Below, piece after piece: positions 51,153 to 61,242 of a stretch of DNA of 64,000 nucleotides. The position numbers and the translations under genes are program-made. The DNA comes from Myxococcota bacterium (lineage in GTDB: Bacteria; Myxococcota_A; UBA796). The notes under the pieces were generated by a model. That model searched no databases and was not told where the DNA came from. It worked only from the letters and a program-made list of their open reading frames with translations. The stretch lies in the NCBI GenBank assembly GCA_029251165.1, contig JAQXDW010000016.1:1-64000 (forward strand), written 5' to 3'. Within the stretch, counting starts at the first letter, position 1; every line of letters starts with the position of its first letter.

Positions 51153-51633
51153 GTCCAGCCTGAGCAGCCGGAGAAAGCAGCGTCTCCAGGATGGAGCGGC
51201 GGGGGAACACCACCAGCATCAGCAGCTCACCGGCGAGCAGAAACGGAACGATGCGCAGCGGCTCCGCTGCCAGATACGCCAGCACAAAGCCAAACAAAAT
51301 TACCGACTCGGCCAGCGCCATCGAGATGATGGTTCCCGTCATGTAGCGACCTACGGCGTACGCAACAGCCTCGCGGGTCTCTTCGGGGGAGAGGGGGCTG
51401 GTGGATTCGCGATGCTGCCGGGGCAAGAGGGCGAAGGAGCCCATGAGGACGTGGCGAATGACGATAGATCCAGCCATCGAGCCCATCGCCGCCGCGAACA
51501 TCGAGAGGCTGATCCCAACGCTGACCTCACGAGGCTCATCCGGGAAGATGAACAGACATCCAGAGTAGATGAGCCCGGAGAACATGAGTGATCCGGCGAT
51601 AATTTTGAGCGTCTTCAGCTTATCGTCGATCAC
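51109..51633 (-). CDS. Four-helix membrane protein of unknown function
   Basis: 174 residues, GTG at 51633. Four hydrophobic segments: about 10-29 (IIAGSLMFSGLIYSGCLFIF), 40-63, 95-118 and 122-142. The middle loop is charged (RQHRESTSPLSPEETREA). The C-terminal part is cytoplasmic and helical (LLSPAAQAGLTALELEGG). I do not recognise a family. Both N- and C-termini are probably in the cytoplasm. The 3' end overlaps the SRPBCC gene on the opposite strand by 44 nt. Confidence 0.68.
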   Translation of the reverse strand: MIDDKLKTLKIIAGSLMFSGLIYSGCLFIFPDEPREVSVGISLSMFAAAMGSMAGSIVIRHVLMGSFALLPRQHRESTSPLSPEETREAVAYAVGRYMTGTIISMALAESVILFGFVLAYLAAEPLRIVPFLLAGELLMLVVFPRRSILETLLSPAAQAGLTALELEGGRLDAR

Positions 51634-51677
51634 TGATCCCCCACGTCGCTTCAGCAGCGGTCACAAAGTGTACGCGC

Positions 51678-51686
51678 AGTATAGAC
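51678..51686. promoter_or_regulatory. Divergent promoter region with overlapping TATACT/TATAGA
   Basis: Overlapping -10-like hexamers TATACT (minus, 51683-51678) and TATAGA (plus, 51680-51685) lie between two divergent genes. The same interval has a 9-bp inverted repeat CGCTTCAGC (51647-51655) and GCTGAAGCG (51710-51718) around the hexamers, a possible operator site. Confidence 0.4.
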
Positions 51687-51859
51687 GAGTGGCCGCGCGT
51701 GCCCTCTTCGCTGAAGCGTGCGCTTTGCCCCATCGATACATGCCGCTCTTCCTTGAGAGGGTCCCCCGCAGCCCCCTCAAGCACGCCACAGCTCCCATGC
51801 GCGCTGGCCACAGTCCGGAGAGTCAGCGGGCTATGCTGCAGCCACGAAGGAGAGAAGCC

Positions 51860-52387
51860 ATGAGACTGCTCGCACGCATCCGCTGGGGAAGACTGCTGGT
51901 CGCAGCGGTCGCCGTCGGCGGCCTCTGCCAGCTCCTCGACGATGAGCCCGAGCCGACCATCGCCGGAGATGACCTCCTGGTCAACCGTCCCTGGATCGAC
52001 CACATCCCCACCTCCGAGCGTGATCTCGTCACCCACTTCCTGTTCCTCAGCCGAGATGATCAGCGCACCGGTCTCGTCGGTCGGGTGTCGAGCTGGCGGC
52101 AGCACATCGAGCTGTTCCAGTGGTCTTTGCGCAGCGGGGCGGTCACGCTGACGTTTCCACAGGACAACAAGACGGCCGAGGTGAAGCTCGCGGTCCGCCG
52201 ATGTGAGGCTCCTGCCCCCCTCAACCTCTGCCTCACGGTCGGAGAAGGCCGCAGGTCGGTCACCTTCTACTCCAGCACCGACTGGCACCTCGCCACCCCG
52301 GACCCCGCCTCCGCCCAGGCGCTGCTGCCGCACGATCCGAGCGCCGCGCCGACTGCTCCGCTCGATCTGGACGCCCTGCTGAAGTGA
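51860..52387 (+). CDS. Membrane-anchored protein of unknown function
   Basis: 175 residues from the ATG at 51860 (GGAGAG upstream; an open frame further upstream has no ribosome site). N-terminal basic and hydrophobic anchor MRLLARIRWGRLLVAAVAVGG, then a periplasmic domain with strand-like GLVGRVSSWRQHIELFQWS and two Cys (RRCEAPAPLNLCLTV) that probably form a disulphide. A Pro/Ala-rich tail ends the protein. The family is unknown. The last bases overlap the thioesterase start by 4 nt (GTGA). Confidence 0.68.
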   Translation: MRLLARIRWGRLLVAAVAVGGLCQLLDDEPEPTIAGDDLLVNRPWIDHIPTSERDLVTHFLFLSRDDQRTGLVGRVSSWRQHIELFQWSLRSGAVTLTFPQDNKTAEVKLAVRRCEAPAPLNLCLTVGEGRRSVTFYSSTDWHLATPDPASAQALLPHDPSAAPTAPLDLDALLK

Positions 52388-53175
52388 TCTCGGCATTCTA
52401 CGAGCCCGACGGCGAAGCCTTCCGCGCGACCCTGCTCACCCGAGGACCGTGGGATGCCCGCTTTCAGCACGGCGGCCCCCCAGCAGCGCTGCTCGCCGGT
52501 GCGATGGCCCGATGGGGAGCGGATGCCGATGACTTCTTCCTCGCCCGAGTGAGCATCGAGCTGCTCCGCCCGGTGCCGATCACCACGCTGACGCTCTCCG
52601 TGAAGCCGGAGCGCCTGGGCCGCAGCGTGCAGCGCCTCTCCGCCGTCCTCCGTGCCGATGGGGTCGTCGTGCTCTCCGCCACCGGAATCCGAATCCGCCG
52701 CGCTCCGCTCTCCACCACGCTGCCGCCACCCCCCGAGGCCTGGCCCGATCCGAGCCGCCTCCAGCGATTTGTCTTCCCGTTCTTCGTCGACGACATCGGC
52801 TACCACCGGGCCGTCGAGCTGTCGGTCGCTCATGGCGCGTGGGGTGCGACCCCGGTGGGATTCTGGGCGCGCCCACGGGTGCCGCTGGTCGACGGACAAG
52901 ACACCAGCCCCATCGAGCGGCTGATGATCATCGCCGATGCCCAGTCCGGCATGGGCGTGCCGCTCGACCCAGCGGACTACACCTTCGTCAACCCGGATCT
53001 GACCGTCTATCTGGAGCGCGAGCCGGAGGGGGAGTGGCTGGGCTTCGACATTCGCTCCACCGCCAACGCGCACGGCTCCGGCCTCGCCCAGAGCGCGATC
53101 CGGGATCGTTGCGGCCTGATGGGGCGCAGCGCGCAGAGCCTGCTGGTCGCCGCGCGGAGGCGAGAGGAGCGATGA
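52384..53175 (+). CDS. Acyl-CoA thioesterase-family (hot-dog) protein
   Basis: 263 residues, GTG start overlapping the previous stop. Two hot-dog halves as in TesB/4HBT_3: RFQHGGPPAALLAGAMARWG (first helix, with the conserved His-Gly-Gly), ARVSIELLRPVPITTLTLSVKPERLGRSVQRLSAVLRADG, then the second half with PRVPLVDGQDTSPIERLMIIADAQSGMGVPLD and the C-terminal GSGLAQSAIRDRCGLMGRSAQSLLV. It probably hydrolyses an acyl-CoA. No signal peptide. Not linked to other lipid genes except by coupling with the preceding small anchor protein. Confidence 0.85.
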   Translation: MISAFYEPDGEAFRATLLTRGPWDARFQHGGPPAALLAGAMARWGADADDFFLARVSIELLRPVPITTLTLSVKPERLGRSVQRLSAVLRADGVVVLSATGIRIRRAPLSTTLPPPPEAWPDPSRLQRFVFPFFVDDIGYHRAVELSVAHGAWGATPVGFWARPRVPLVDGQDTSPIERLMIIADAQSGMGVPLDPADYTFVNPDLTVYLEREPEGEWLGFDIRSTANAHGSGLAQSAIRDRCGLMGRSAQSLLVAARRREER

Positions 53176-53468
53176 CGCACAGGTCAGGCTGACCAAGAGC
53201 CCCGCCGACAGGAGCGCACGGGTCGCCCACCACCTCGGCACTGAGCTCACCGACGGCGAGCTCTGGAATGGCCGCGCCCCCATCGAGCGAAGCGGTGTCT
53301 TCAGCAGGCACCGGGACTACCCCCGGTGCACGCTCGGCATGGACAGGCTGTCCCGGGCACGCTCTGGGGCGAGCTGCAGCCGGGCTGGACTTCGCCGCCC
53401 ATACCGCCGGGCTCTCCACAGAGCGCGGAGGACCGATCGGCTCGTGCTGCGCGACGGAGCGCGCCTGC
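53176..53468. other. Spacer without recognisable gene
   Basis: The 293 bases between the thioesterase and the thioredoxin-like gene show short open frames only, none with a ribosome site or known motif. The piece RHGQA in one frame resembles a histidine-phosphatase motif but has no further support. It is probably degenerate sequence. Confidence 0.4.
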
Positions 53469-54137
53469 TCACTCCGCAGAGAGCAGGGTCTCGACGAGTT
53501 CCTCAGCCTGAGCCAGACCGCCGGCGTTGCTGCGCCGGAACAGGATGGTCATGTCGCGACCGATCACCATGAACATCGGTCGGTCCACCACGTCATAGGC
53601 CTGGGTGATGGTGTCGTCGGTGTCCCACAGCACGGTGTAGGTCGCGCCGAAGTCTGCCCACTCATCAAGGTCTTCGGTCTTCTGAACCTCCGCCAGGACG
53701 GTCATCGTCATGAAGTCGGGGTTGTCTTTGTTGGCTTGGTAGAAATCTTCGAGCCCTGGCACGAGGGACTGGCACGATCGTCACGTGAAGCCTGAGAAGT
53801 CCAGCAACAAGACCTGTCCAGCATAGCTGTGCAGCTCGTGGGTGGTTCCGTCTGCGTCGACGAGGGCAAAGTTCAGCGCGCAGTCCCCGACGTCGATACC
53901 GACCGTCTTGCCCTCGCACGGATCCGTGTCGGTGCTGCCAGTGTCTGCGGTGTCGGTGCTGCCGGTGTCTGCGGTGTCGGTGTCGGTGCTGCCGGTGTCT
54001 GCGGTGTCGGTGCTGCCGGTGTCGGTGCTGCCAGAGTCCGCCACCGTCTCTGTGGTCTCCTGGGGAGGACTCCCGGCGCCCTCAGCCTTGTCATCATCGC
54101 AGCCGATCAGCAGTCCCAATAGGGCCAGTGCACGCAT
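53469..54137 (-). CDS. Thioredoxin-fold lipoprotein, probable selenoprotein (UGA read through)
   Basis: 222 residues if UGA at 53783-53781 is read as selenocysteine. The ATG at 54137 gives a lipobox (LLGLLIGC). An acidic repeat of TDTADTGS units (~25-75) follows, then a redoxin domain: VGIDVGDCALNFALVDADGTTHEL, YAGQVLLLDFSGFT-[UGA]-RSCQSLVPGLEDFYQANKDN, WADFGATYTVLWDTDD and the cis-Pro strand VVDRPMFMVIGR. The frame is unbroken on both sides of the UGA. It sits exactly at the first Cys of the CxxC, giving U-R-S-C. A hairpin directly downstream could serve as SECIS. Function: periplasmic thiol-disulphide or peroxide reduction. If UGA is a true stop, the gene is a pseudogene, which I find less likely. 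Confidence 0.75.
53754..53783 (-). promoter_or_regulatory. UGA codon and candidate bacterial SECIS element
   Basis: The in-frame UGA occupies 53783-53781 on the minus strand. Eighteen nt downstream begins the apical loop CGUGCC of a hairpin with the stem CCCU/AGGG (53767-53754). A G is the second loop base and the loop distance is within the range described for bacterial SECIS elements (about 16-37 nt). The stem extends weakly outward. Confidence 0.55.
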
Positions 54138-54190
54138 CTTGCTCACCTCGTCGAGCTTTCTACCCGGGTCTCAGGCACATGCCGCATAAA

Positions 54191-55267
<1,077 letters not shown>

Positions 55268-55280
55268 GTTCAGGGGCCTT

Positions 55281-56537
55281 TTAGTCCGCACGAAGCGCGA
55301 CGACAGGATGGATCGCAGCAGCCCGGATGGCCGGGAGCAGGCCGGCAAAGGCACCGAGCACGACCAGCAGGGTGGCCGCACCGAGCGCAACAGAGAGATC
55401 GACGCCGGGCTCCGAGAGGACCTCGCTGTCCGGCCCGACCACCTGAGAGAGCACCTCCAAGAAGCCCACGCCGCAGACCAGCCCGACGTACCCGGCGGTC
55501 AGCGTCAAGGCGACCGCCTCCTGGAGGATCATCACCACCACCGCCTGGCGGCTCGCTCCGATCGCACGGCGGACGCCGATCTCACGGGTCCGCTCCTGGA
55601 CGGAGATCAGCATGATGTTGCTCACCCCGATGACACCAGACAGCAGGGTCATGGCGCCGACAAACCAGACCAGCAGAGAGATGCCGTCGAACAGCTTTCG
55701 CAGCCGGGTGAACTCCTCCGATGCGTTGAAGCTGCCCATCGCCCGCTCGTCTTCTGGGTGAATGCCGTGGCGGGCAGCGAGCACCGAACGGACCTCCGCC
55801 TCCAGGACCGCCGCGTCCACATCTGGCCGCCCCGTCAGGGCATACCAGCCCACCGAGTCACCATACTGAAAGGTCTGCTGGAAGGTTGAGAACGGGACGT
55901 GGATGGTGGAGTTGAAGCGGTCGCCGTCGTCGCCGCCGATGGTGGAGTGGAACACCCCGACCACGGTGAAGTCGATGCCGCTGATGGTGACGTGCGCGCC
56001 GACCGGCGCCTCGCCGCGCTCGAACAGCTCATCGACCACCTGCTGACCAAGCACCGCCACCTTTCGGCGATCCGCGAGGTCGAGGTCGTTGAGGAACCGC
56101 CCCTCGTCGATGGCCATCGGCTGGATGGCTCGGTAGGCCGGCACATCGCCCGCGACCGGAAAGCCGCCGCTCTTGCCGTTGTGGGTGGTGAGGCTGGGCG
56201 AGCGGTAGCCGCCGAGCTGTAGCCGTGGGGCAAGGTGAACGATCTCGGGAAGCTGCGCGAGGACGTCGGTGTCGGCGTTGGAGAATTCGACGGGTCGGCC
56301 AGAGCGGTGGCCGCGGTAAGGCATCGCGGTGCGACGCCCCCACAGGTAGACGCTGTTGGTCGAGAAGTCACCCATGGTGCGCTGCACTCCGTTCTCCATG
56401 CCGTTGCCGAAGCCCTGCATCAGCAGCAGCATGAACATCCCCCAGAACACCCCCGCTGCGGTCAAGGCAGCCCGGAGGCGGTTGCGGCGAACGGTCTGGG
56501 CGATCTCGCTCCAGGTGTCCAGGTCCAGCAGGCTCAT
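55281..56537 (-). CDS. MacB-type ABC permease, second paralogue
   Basis: 418 residues. The MacB/FtsX layout: N-terminal cytoplasmic helix (SEIAQTVRRNRLRAALTAAGVFWGMF), first membrane segment, a large periplasmic domain (~50-280, VYLWGRRTAMPYRGHRSGRP...), and three C-terminal membrane segments in the FtsX fold (GAMTLLSGVIGVSNIMLISVQERTREIGVRRAIGASR). The ERTREIGVRRAIGA motif contacts the ATPase. The ATG overlaps the stop of the upstream paralogue by 4 nt. Two different permeases imply a heterodimer. Confidence 0.9.
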   Translation of the reverse strand: MSLLDLDTWSEIAQTVRRNRLRAALTAAGVFWGMFMLLLMQGFGNGMENGVQRTMGDFSTNSVYLWGRRTAMPYRGHRSGRPVEFSNADTDVLAQLPEIVHLAPRLQLGGYRSPSLTTHNGKSGGFPVAGDVPAYRAIQPMAIDEGRFLNDLDLADRRKVAVLGQQVVDELFERGEAPVGAHVTISGIDFTVVGVFHSTIGGDDGDRFNSTIHVPFSTFQQTFQYGDSVGWYALTGRPDVDAAVLEAEVRSVLAARHGIHPEDERAMGSFNASEEFTRLRKLFDGISLLVWFVGAMTLLSGVIGVSNIMLISVQERTREIGVRRAIGASRQAVVVMILQEAVALTLTAGYVGLVCGVGFLEVLSQVVGPDSEVLSEPGVDLSVALGAATLLVVLGAFAGLLPAIRAAAIHPVVALRAD

Positions 56538-57781
56538 CCGTCCTCCCGCAGGGCCTCGACCGGCGGCACAGCGGCCGCATGTCGAGCTGGAAAGTAGCCG
56601 GCAAGGGCACCGGAGAGCACCAGGAGCGCAGTGGTGATGAGGGCGGGAGTCAGCGCGATCTCAGGATTTCGGATGTAGTCATTCTCCGGAATAAACCGTC
56701 GCATCGCCTCAACCACTGCGACCCCGAGCAGCAGGCCGGAGTAGCCCGAGACGGCGGTGAGCGCGACAGCCTCGCGGATGATCTGGCCGATCAGGGATCC
56801 CGACGTGGCCCCCAGCGCCTTGCGCAGCCCGATCTCGCGGGTCCGCTCCTGGACGGAGATCAGCATGATGTTGCTCACCCCAACGATGCCAGCGGTCACC
56901 GTGCCGATCCCGACCAGCCAGATGAAGCCGGACAGCCAGGTCATCACCTGCTGCAGCTCCGCGAACCGCTCCAGGTTGTTTCGCACCCGAATCGCACGGC
57001 GATCCCGCGGAGAGATGTTGTGCCGAGCGCCGAGCCGGCGGAGCACATCCTCCGCGATCGCCTCGCTGTCTTGCAGCGAGGCATCCCCGACCGTGAACAT
57101 CAGCTGGTGAATGCGATCTCCGCCACCATAGGCCGCCTGAGCGGTCGAGATGGGAATGTAGATCTGCTGCATCTCCCCCTCGCTGCCGACGTCCTCGAAC
57201 ACCCCGATCACCCGGTATGGGATCCCGTTGACGCTCACCGCCTCTCCCAGCGGCCCCTCCAGCGGGTCCTGTCCAGGAAACAAGAACTCCGCCACCCGCA
57301 GCCCGATGACGGTGACCTTGCGCCGCCGCTCGATGTCGAGCTCATTGAGGTAGCGCCCTGCGCGCATCTGGGTCTGCTCGATGTAGCGGTGATCGGGGTG
57401 ACAGGACCGCACCGAGAACGACCCCGTCTGACCGTTGGCCTGGATGGTGCGCTCTCCGCGCAGGTAGAACCGGCCCGTCAGTCGCTCGACTCCGGGGACG
57501 CTGGCACGCAGCAGGGTGTAGTCGGCGTTGGTGAACTGCACCGACCGACCCACCGGATAGCCCTTGTGGGGGATCGCGGTCTGGCCGGGGTAGATCCAGA
57601 TGCTGTTGATCGCATCGTCTCGGAACTCCCACTGCAGGTGATTCTGAAGCCCGCTGCCCATCCCGAGCAGCAGCACCAGCATGAACACCCCCCAGCCCAC
57701 ACTCAGGGCCGTCAGGGCGGTGCGCAGTCGATTGCGGCGGAGGGTCTGTCCGACCTCCAGCCAGCGGTCCAGCCAGTCCAT
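56534..57781 (-). CDS. MacB-type ABC permease, first paralogue
   Basis: 415 residues, clearly homologous to the previous permease (shared RRNRLRTALTAL, SNIMLISVQERTREIGLRKALGA and the periplasmic domain with IWIYPGQTAIPHKGYPVGRSV). It has the same single N-terminal and three C-terminal helices. Start ATG is one base after the ATPase stop. Tandem MacB permeases with an ATPase and adaptor typically export peptides, lipoproteins or siderophores; no substrate can be named here. Confidence 0.9.
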   Translation of the reverse strand: MDWLDRWLEVGQTLRRNRLRTALTALSVGWGVFMLVLLLGMGSGLQNHLQWEFRDDAINSIWIYPGQTAIPHKGYPVGRSVQFTNADYTLLRASVPGVERLTGRFYLRGERTIQANGQTGSFSVRSCHPDHRYIEQTQMRAGRYLNELDIERRRKVTVIGLRVAEFLFPGQDPLEGPLGEAVSVNGIPYRVIGVFEDVGSEGEMQQIYIPISTAQAAYGGGDRIHQLMFTVGDASLQDSEAIAEDVLRRLGARHNISPRDRRAIRVRNNLERFAELQQVMTWLSGFIWLVGIGTVTAGIVGVSNIMLISVQERTREIGLRKALGATSGSLIGQIIREAVALTAVSGYSGLLLGVAVVEAMRRFIPENDYIRNPEIALTPALITTALLVLSGALAGYFPARHAAAVPPVEALREDG

Positions 57782-57782
57782 G

Positions 57783-58445
57783 TCAGGAAATGACCAGGCC
57801 GTCGGACAGCCGGATCACCCGATCGGTCAGGTCAGCAATGTCCGGCTCGTGGGTGACGATGACCATCGTGATCCCCTCGCCGTTGATCTCCCTGAGCAAG
57901 GTCATGATCTCGCCGCTGGTGGTGCTGTCGAGGGCTCCGGTCGGCTCGTCGGCCAGGACAAGCTGCGGACGGGCAATGAGCGCCCGAGCGATGGCGACCC
58001 GCTGCTTCTGGCCGCCGGACAGCTCGGAGGGCGTGTGGTCCGCCCAGTCCCCCAGCCCCACCCGCTCCAGGTAAGCCGCCGCGCGCGCGTTGCGCTCTCG
58101 GCGGGAGATGCCCTGGTAGTACAGGGGCAGGGCGACGTTCTCGATGGCGGTCTTGTAGCCGATGAGGTTGAAGGACTGAAAGACAAAGCCAAGCCACTGA
58201 CTGCGTAGCCCTGCAGCCGCACGCTCCGGGAGGTTGGTGACGTCTCGGCCGTTGAGGTGGTAGCTGCCCGCATCGAAGCCATCGAGCAAGCCGACGATGT
58301 TGAGCAGGGTGGACTTTCCGCTCCCAGAAGAGCCCATGATCGAGACCAGCTCACCGGTCTCGATGTCAAGGTCAAGCCCTTGGAGCACCCTCAGCGGGCG
58401 GGTGCCCACCTGATATGACTTCTCAATTCCGCGAAGTCGCAGCAT
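57783..58445 (-). CDS. MacB/LolD-type ABC ATPase
   Basis: 220 residues. Walker [15 protein letters not shown]-loop [11 protein letters not shown], the signature [17 protein letters not shown], Walker [14 protein letters not shown] and H-loop [10 protein letters not shown]. The opening [20 protein letters not shown] and the A-loop Tyr are typical of the MacB/LolD group. It powers the following two permeases. The start ATG is chosen at the conserved N-terminus [11 protein letters not shown]. The promoter region is shared with the divergent methyltransferase gene. Confidence 0.93.
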   Translation of the reverse strand: MLRLRGIEKSYQVGTRPLRVLQGLDLDIETGELVSIMGSSGSGKSTLLNIVGLLDGFDAGSYHLNGRDVTNLPERAAAGLRSQWLGFVFQSFNLIGYKTAIENVALPLYYQGISRRERNARAAAYLERVGLGDWADHTPSELSGGQKQRVAIARALIARPQLVLADEPTGALDSTTSGEIMTLLREINGEGITMVIVTHEPDIADLTDRVIRLSDGLVIS

Positions 58446-58497
58446 GGAGATCGCTCTAACCGGCACACCCCAGACAGCACGCCACAGGACGACGGCA

Positions 58498-58503
58498 TAG
58501 GAT
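58498..58503 (+). promoter_or_regulatory. -10-like TAGGAT before the methyltransferase gene
   Basis: TAGGAT (58498-58503) ends eight bases before the ATG at 58512, with no Shine-Dalgarno, as in the other predicted leaderless starts of this window. Confidence 0.45.
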
Positions 58504-58511
58504 GGTCCGCG

Positions 58512-59564
58512 ATGATTCGACCCCAGCCCTACACCGGTCCTGCGCCACTGAACGTCAACCGACGAAGCGACCTCAACGCGGCCGTGGACGAGCTGCTGGC
58601 TGGCGAGGCCCTGCTGGTGACGGATCGCTACAGCACCGGACTGTCGCTGCTCACCGCGCTGCGGCTTCGGCTGAGCGTCGAGGGGAACGACTACACCCGC
58701 CAGCGTGCATACCGTCACCAGTACCAGGAAGCCTCCAAGCGCATCCTCGCTGCGATCCGCAGCCAGCGCCTCGACCTGATGAAGGCTCCGAAGATCGGCT
58801 GGCTGGAGGTGATGTATGCCGACCTCCCGGAATTCTACCTCTCGCTGCCGCAGCTTCAGGGCCTCAACAGCTCCTGGCAGTGGCACCTGCGGGGGCTGAA
58901 GCTGCCGGTGCTCGATCGGAGGCTCCACCCGCTCCACGGCACATACTTCCCCACCCGTCACGAGCACCTCCACCTCCTCGCTGACTGGCTGGAGCGGTAC
59001 GACGGGGCGAGAGATCGGGCCGTGGATGTCGGAACCGGCTGCGGCGTGCTCGCCCTGATGCTTCAGGCCGCTGGGTTCTCTGAGATCGTGGCGACAGACA
59101 TCAACGAGAACGCACTGGAGGGTCTCGAGGGAGACCTCTCCAAGCCGCCGCGGATCACCAACATCACGCTGAAGAAGACCTACCTCATCGGTCCAGTCGG
59201 CGACCGCTTCGATCTTGTCCTGTTCAACCCGCCCTGGCTTCCCGGCGAGACCCACAGCCTGCTCGATCAGGCGATCTACTACCCCGACAACCTGTTCGAT
59301 GACTTCTTCGCTGCGGCATGGCGCGCGCTGCGCCCGGGCGGCCGCGTGGTCCTGCTGTTCTCCGACCTGCTCAAGACCACCGGGGTCACCAGCCAGCACC
59401 CCATCGTCCGCGAGCTGAAGCGGCGCAAGCGCTTTGAGAAGGTCCGCCTGCTGGAGCGTCCGGTCGGGAGCGCCTCGAAGAAGACGCGTCGGCGCAAGCG
59501 CACCGGCACGAAGGAGAAGGTTCAGCTCTGGGAGCTTCGCAGGCGCGGCGGCGGCGGGGCCTGA
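58512..59564 (+). CDS. SAM-dependent methyltransferase with NPPW motif (HemK/PrmC-like fold)
   Basis: 350 residues. The N-terminal ~150 residues are a helical/substrate domain ([40 protein letters not shown]). The C-terminal half is a Rossmann methyltransferase: motif [30 protein letters not shown], and the catalytic NPPWLPG of the N-methyltransferase group. Members with NPPW/NPPY modify Gln, Asn or bases, but here the substrate is unknown. A basic tail [17 protein letters not shown] suggests RNA or ribosome binding. The 3' end overlaps the convergent RluA-type gene by 43 nt. Confidence 0.85.
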   Translation: MIRPQPYTGPAPLNVNRRSDLNAAVDELLAGEALLVTDRYSTGLSLLTALRLRLSVEGNDYTRQRAYRHQYQEASKRILAAIRSQRLDLMKAPKIGWLEVMYADLPEFYLSLPQLQGLNSSWQWHLRGLKLPVLDRRLHPLHGTYFPTRHEHLHLLADWLERYDGARDRAVDVGTGCGVLALMLQAAGFSEIVATDINENALEGLEGDLSKPPRITNITLKKTYLIGPVGDRFDLVLFNPPWLPGETHSLLDQAIYYPDNLFDDFFAAAWRALRPGGRVVLLFSDLLKTTGVTSQHPIVRELKRRKRFEKVRLLERPVGSASKKTRRRKRTGTKEKVQLWELRRRGGGGA

Positions 59565-60208
59565 AAGGTCACGGGGACCTGAGAGGTTGGGTGCGCGACG
59601 GTGAGGGTCGCGGCGTGCAGCAGCATCCGAGGAATCGCGGGATCCGGCGGCGCATAGAAGCGGTCGCCGACGATGGGGTGGCCGAGGGCGAGCAGGTGGA
59701 CCCGCAGCTGGTGAGAGCGTCCGGTCAGCGGATGGAGCTGGAGCAGCGTGGTGTTGTCCTCGTCCCGGCTTCGCACAACGTAGCGGGTCGAGGAGGGCTT
59801 GCCAGCAGGATCGACCACCGAGCGAAGCTGCCCGGAGAGCCGCCTCAGCGGGAGCGTGATGAGCCCCTCATCGTCGGCGGGATGGCCGATGACCCGGGCG
59901 AGGTAGACCTTCTCCACGGCCCGCTTCTGGAACTGTCGGTCCAGCCATCGCTCCGCCCGACGGTGGAGGCCCACCGCCAGGACGCCAGAGGTGTCCATGT
60001 CGAGGCGGTGGGAGATGCGGGCGTAGGGGAAGCGCTCCAGGATGCGGGTGTAGGCGCTGTCCTGTCGGTCTGCCCGGCGTCCCGGGACGCTGAGGAGACC
60101 GGCGGGCTTGTGGATGACCATGAGGTCACTGTCCTGGTGGAGGATGTCCAGCCAGGGCTCGGTCGGTGGCGTGTAGATCCAGCCGTCGTCTTCATCAATC
60201 CGGGGCAT
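59522..60208 (-). CDS. RluA-family RNA pseudouridine synthase
   Basis: 228 residues. Catalytic signature [16 protein letters not shown] with the Asp (HRLDxxTSG), preceded by [23 protein letters not shown] and followed by [41 protein letters not shown]. No S4 domain. Its size is close to RluA, which modifies 23S rRNA and certain tRNAs. The start is the ATG at 60208. Open frame upstream belongs to noise. Confidence 0.92.
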   Translation of the reverse strand: MPRIDEDDGWIYTPPTEPWLDILHQDSDLMVIHKPAGLLSVPGRRADRQDSAYTRILERFPYARISHRLDMDTSGVLAVGLHRRAERWLDRQFQKRAVEKVYLARVIGHPADDEGLITLPLRRLSGQLRSVVDPAGKPSSTRYVVRSRDEDNTTLLQLHPLTGRSHQLRVHLLALGHPIVGDRFYAPPDPAIPRMLLHAATLTVAHPTSQVPVTFQAPPPPRLRSSQS

Positions 60209-60435
60209 GAGGGCACTGTAGGACGTTCGCGACCCGTCGGCGCCCGGTCGCGCCTCTTAGATGCGGCTGCGCAGGGATCCGATGGGGTGCGCGACAACCT
60301 GGCCTCCCGCTCCCGCGAGGGGCGGACTGCTGCAGGAACCCAGCACGCTATGGGAGAGACCATGACCCACAGGATGCTGAGCACACACACCCGCTGCGGC
60401 CACCACTGCGCGTCCAGCAGCCACGCGGAAGCCAA

Positions 60436-61242
60436 ATGAGCACATACCTTCTCGGGCACGGCCAGACCGAGTGGAGCCGGCTCGCAGCACAGCACGACCT
60501 GTGGCGGGACACGCTGCTGACAGAGCTGACGCTGTCGGCCGGGCAGGCAGTGCTGGAGGTCGGCTGCGGGAGCGGAGCCCTGCTGGAAGACCTCGCGGAT
60601 CGGGTGGGGCCGACGGGGCGCTGCATGGGCCTGGAGCAAGACCCAAGCGCCCTCTCCGCTGCGCGCGGGGTCGCGGAGAAGCGCCCCTGGGTCGGACTCG
60701 CTGAGGGCGATCTGCGCACCGCAGAGCTCGGTGGCCCCTGGGACGTCATCGTCGCGCGGTGGGTGCTCTCTTTCCTCCCCGACCCCGCAGCATGCATCCG
60801 GCGGCTCTCTGGAGCCCTGGCTGCTGATGGGGTGCTGGTGGTTCAGGACTACAACCACGACGGCGTCCGGCTGTTTCCCGATGCTCCGGCATTCAATCGC
60901 ACCATCGCTGCTTACCGAGCCACCTATGCCAGGCTGGGCGGCGACCTCTGGATCGCTGGGAGGCTGCCGGGAATGATGGCCGCTGCCGGGCTGACGGTCA
61001 CCGGCATCTCGCCGCAGGTCAAGGCTGGACCACCCGGCAGCCCGGTGTGGCGCTGGGTAGAGCGGTTCATCTTCGAGCACCTCGACAGCATCAGCGCCGA
61101 TGTCGCCGCGCCCGACGCCCTCTCCCCCGCCGAGCGGCAGGCCCTGCACACGCAGTGGCGCGCAGCCGCAGCGGCTCCAGACACGGTCCTGTTCTCTCCG
61201 ATGCAGGTGACCGTCACGGGCAGGCGAGGATCTCGTAGGTGA
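60436..61242 (+). CDS. Class I SAM methyltransferase (UbiE-like)
   Basis: 268 residues. Motif I VLEVGCGSGALLEDLADRVG near 40-58, followed by GLEQDPSALSAARGVA, GDLRTAELGGPWDVIVARWVLSFLPDP and LAADGVLVVQDYNHDG. This matches small-molecule methyltransferases such as UbiE/MenG or Cyp-like ones. A C-terminal helical part follows (RWVERFIFEHLDSISADVAAP). The substrate is unknown. The last 29 bases overlap the convergent lipoprotein gene. Confidence 0.85.
   Translation: MSTYLLGHGQTEWSRLAAQHDLWRDTLLTELTLSAGQAVLEVGCGSGALLEDLADRVGPTGRCMGLEQDPSALSAARGVAEKRPWVGLAEGDLRTAELGGPWDVIVARWVLSFLPDPAACIRRLSGALAADGVLVVQDYNHDGVRLFPDAPAFNRTIAAYRATYARLGGDLWIAGRLPGMMAAAGLTVTGISPQVKAGPPGSPVWRWVERFIFEHLDSISADVAAPDALSPAERQALHTQWRAAAAAPDTVLFSPMQVTVTGRRGSRR

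Noticed and set aside
53176-53468. A histidine-phosphatase fragment suggested by RHGQA
   Set aside because: The frame has no other conserved motif, no ribosome site and stops soon after; it is probably chance.
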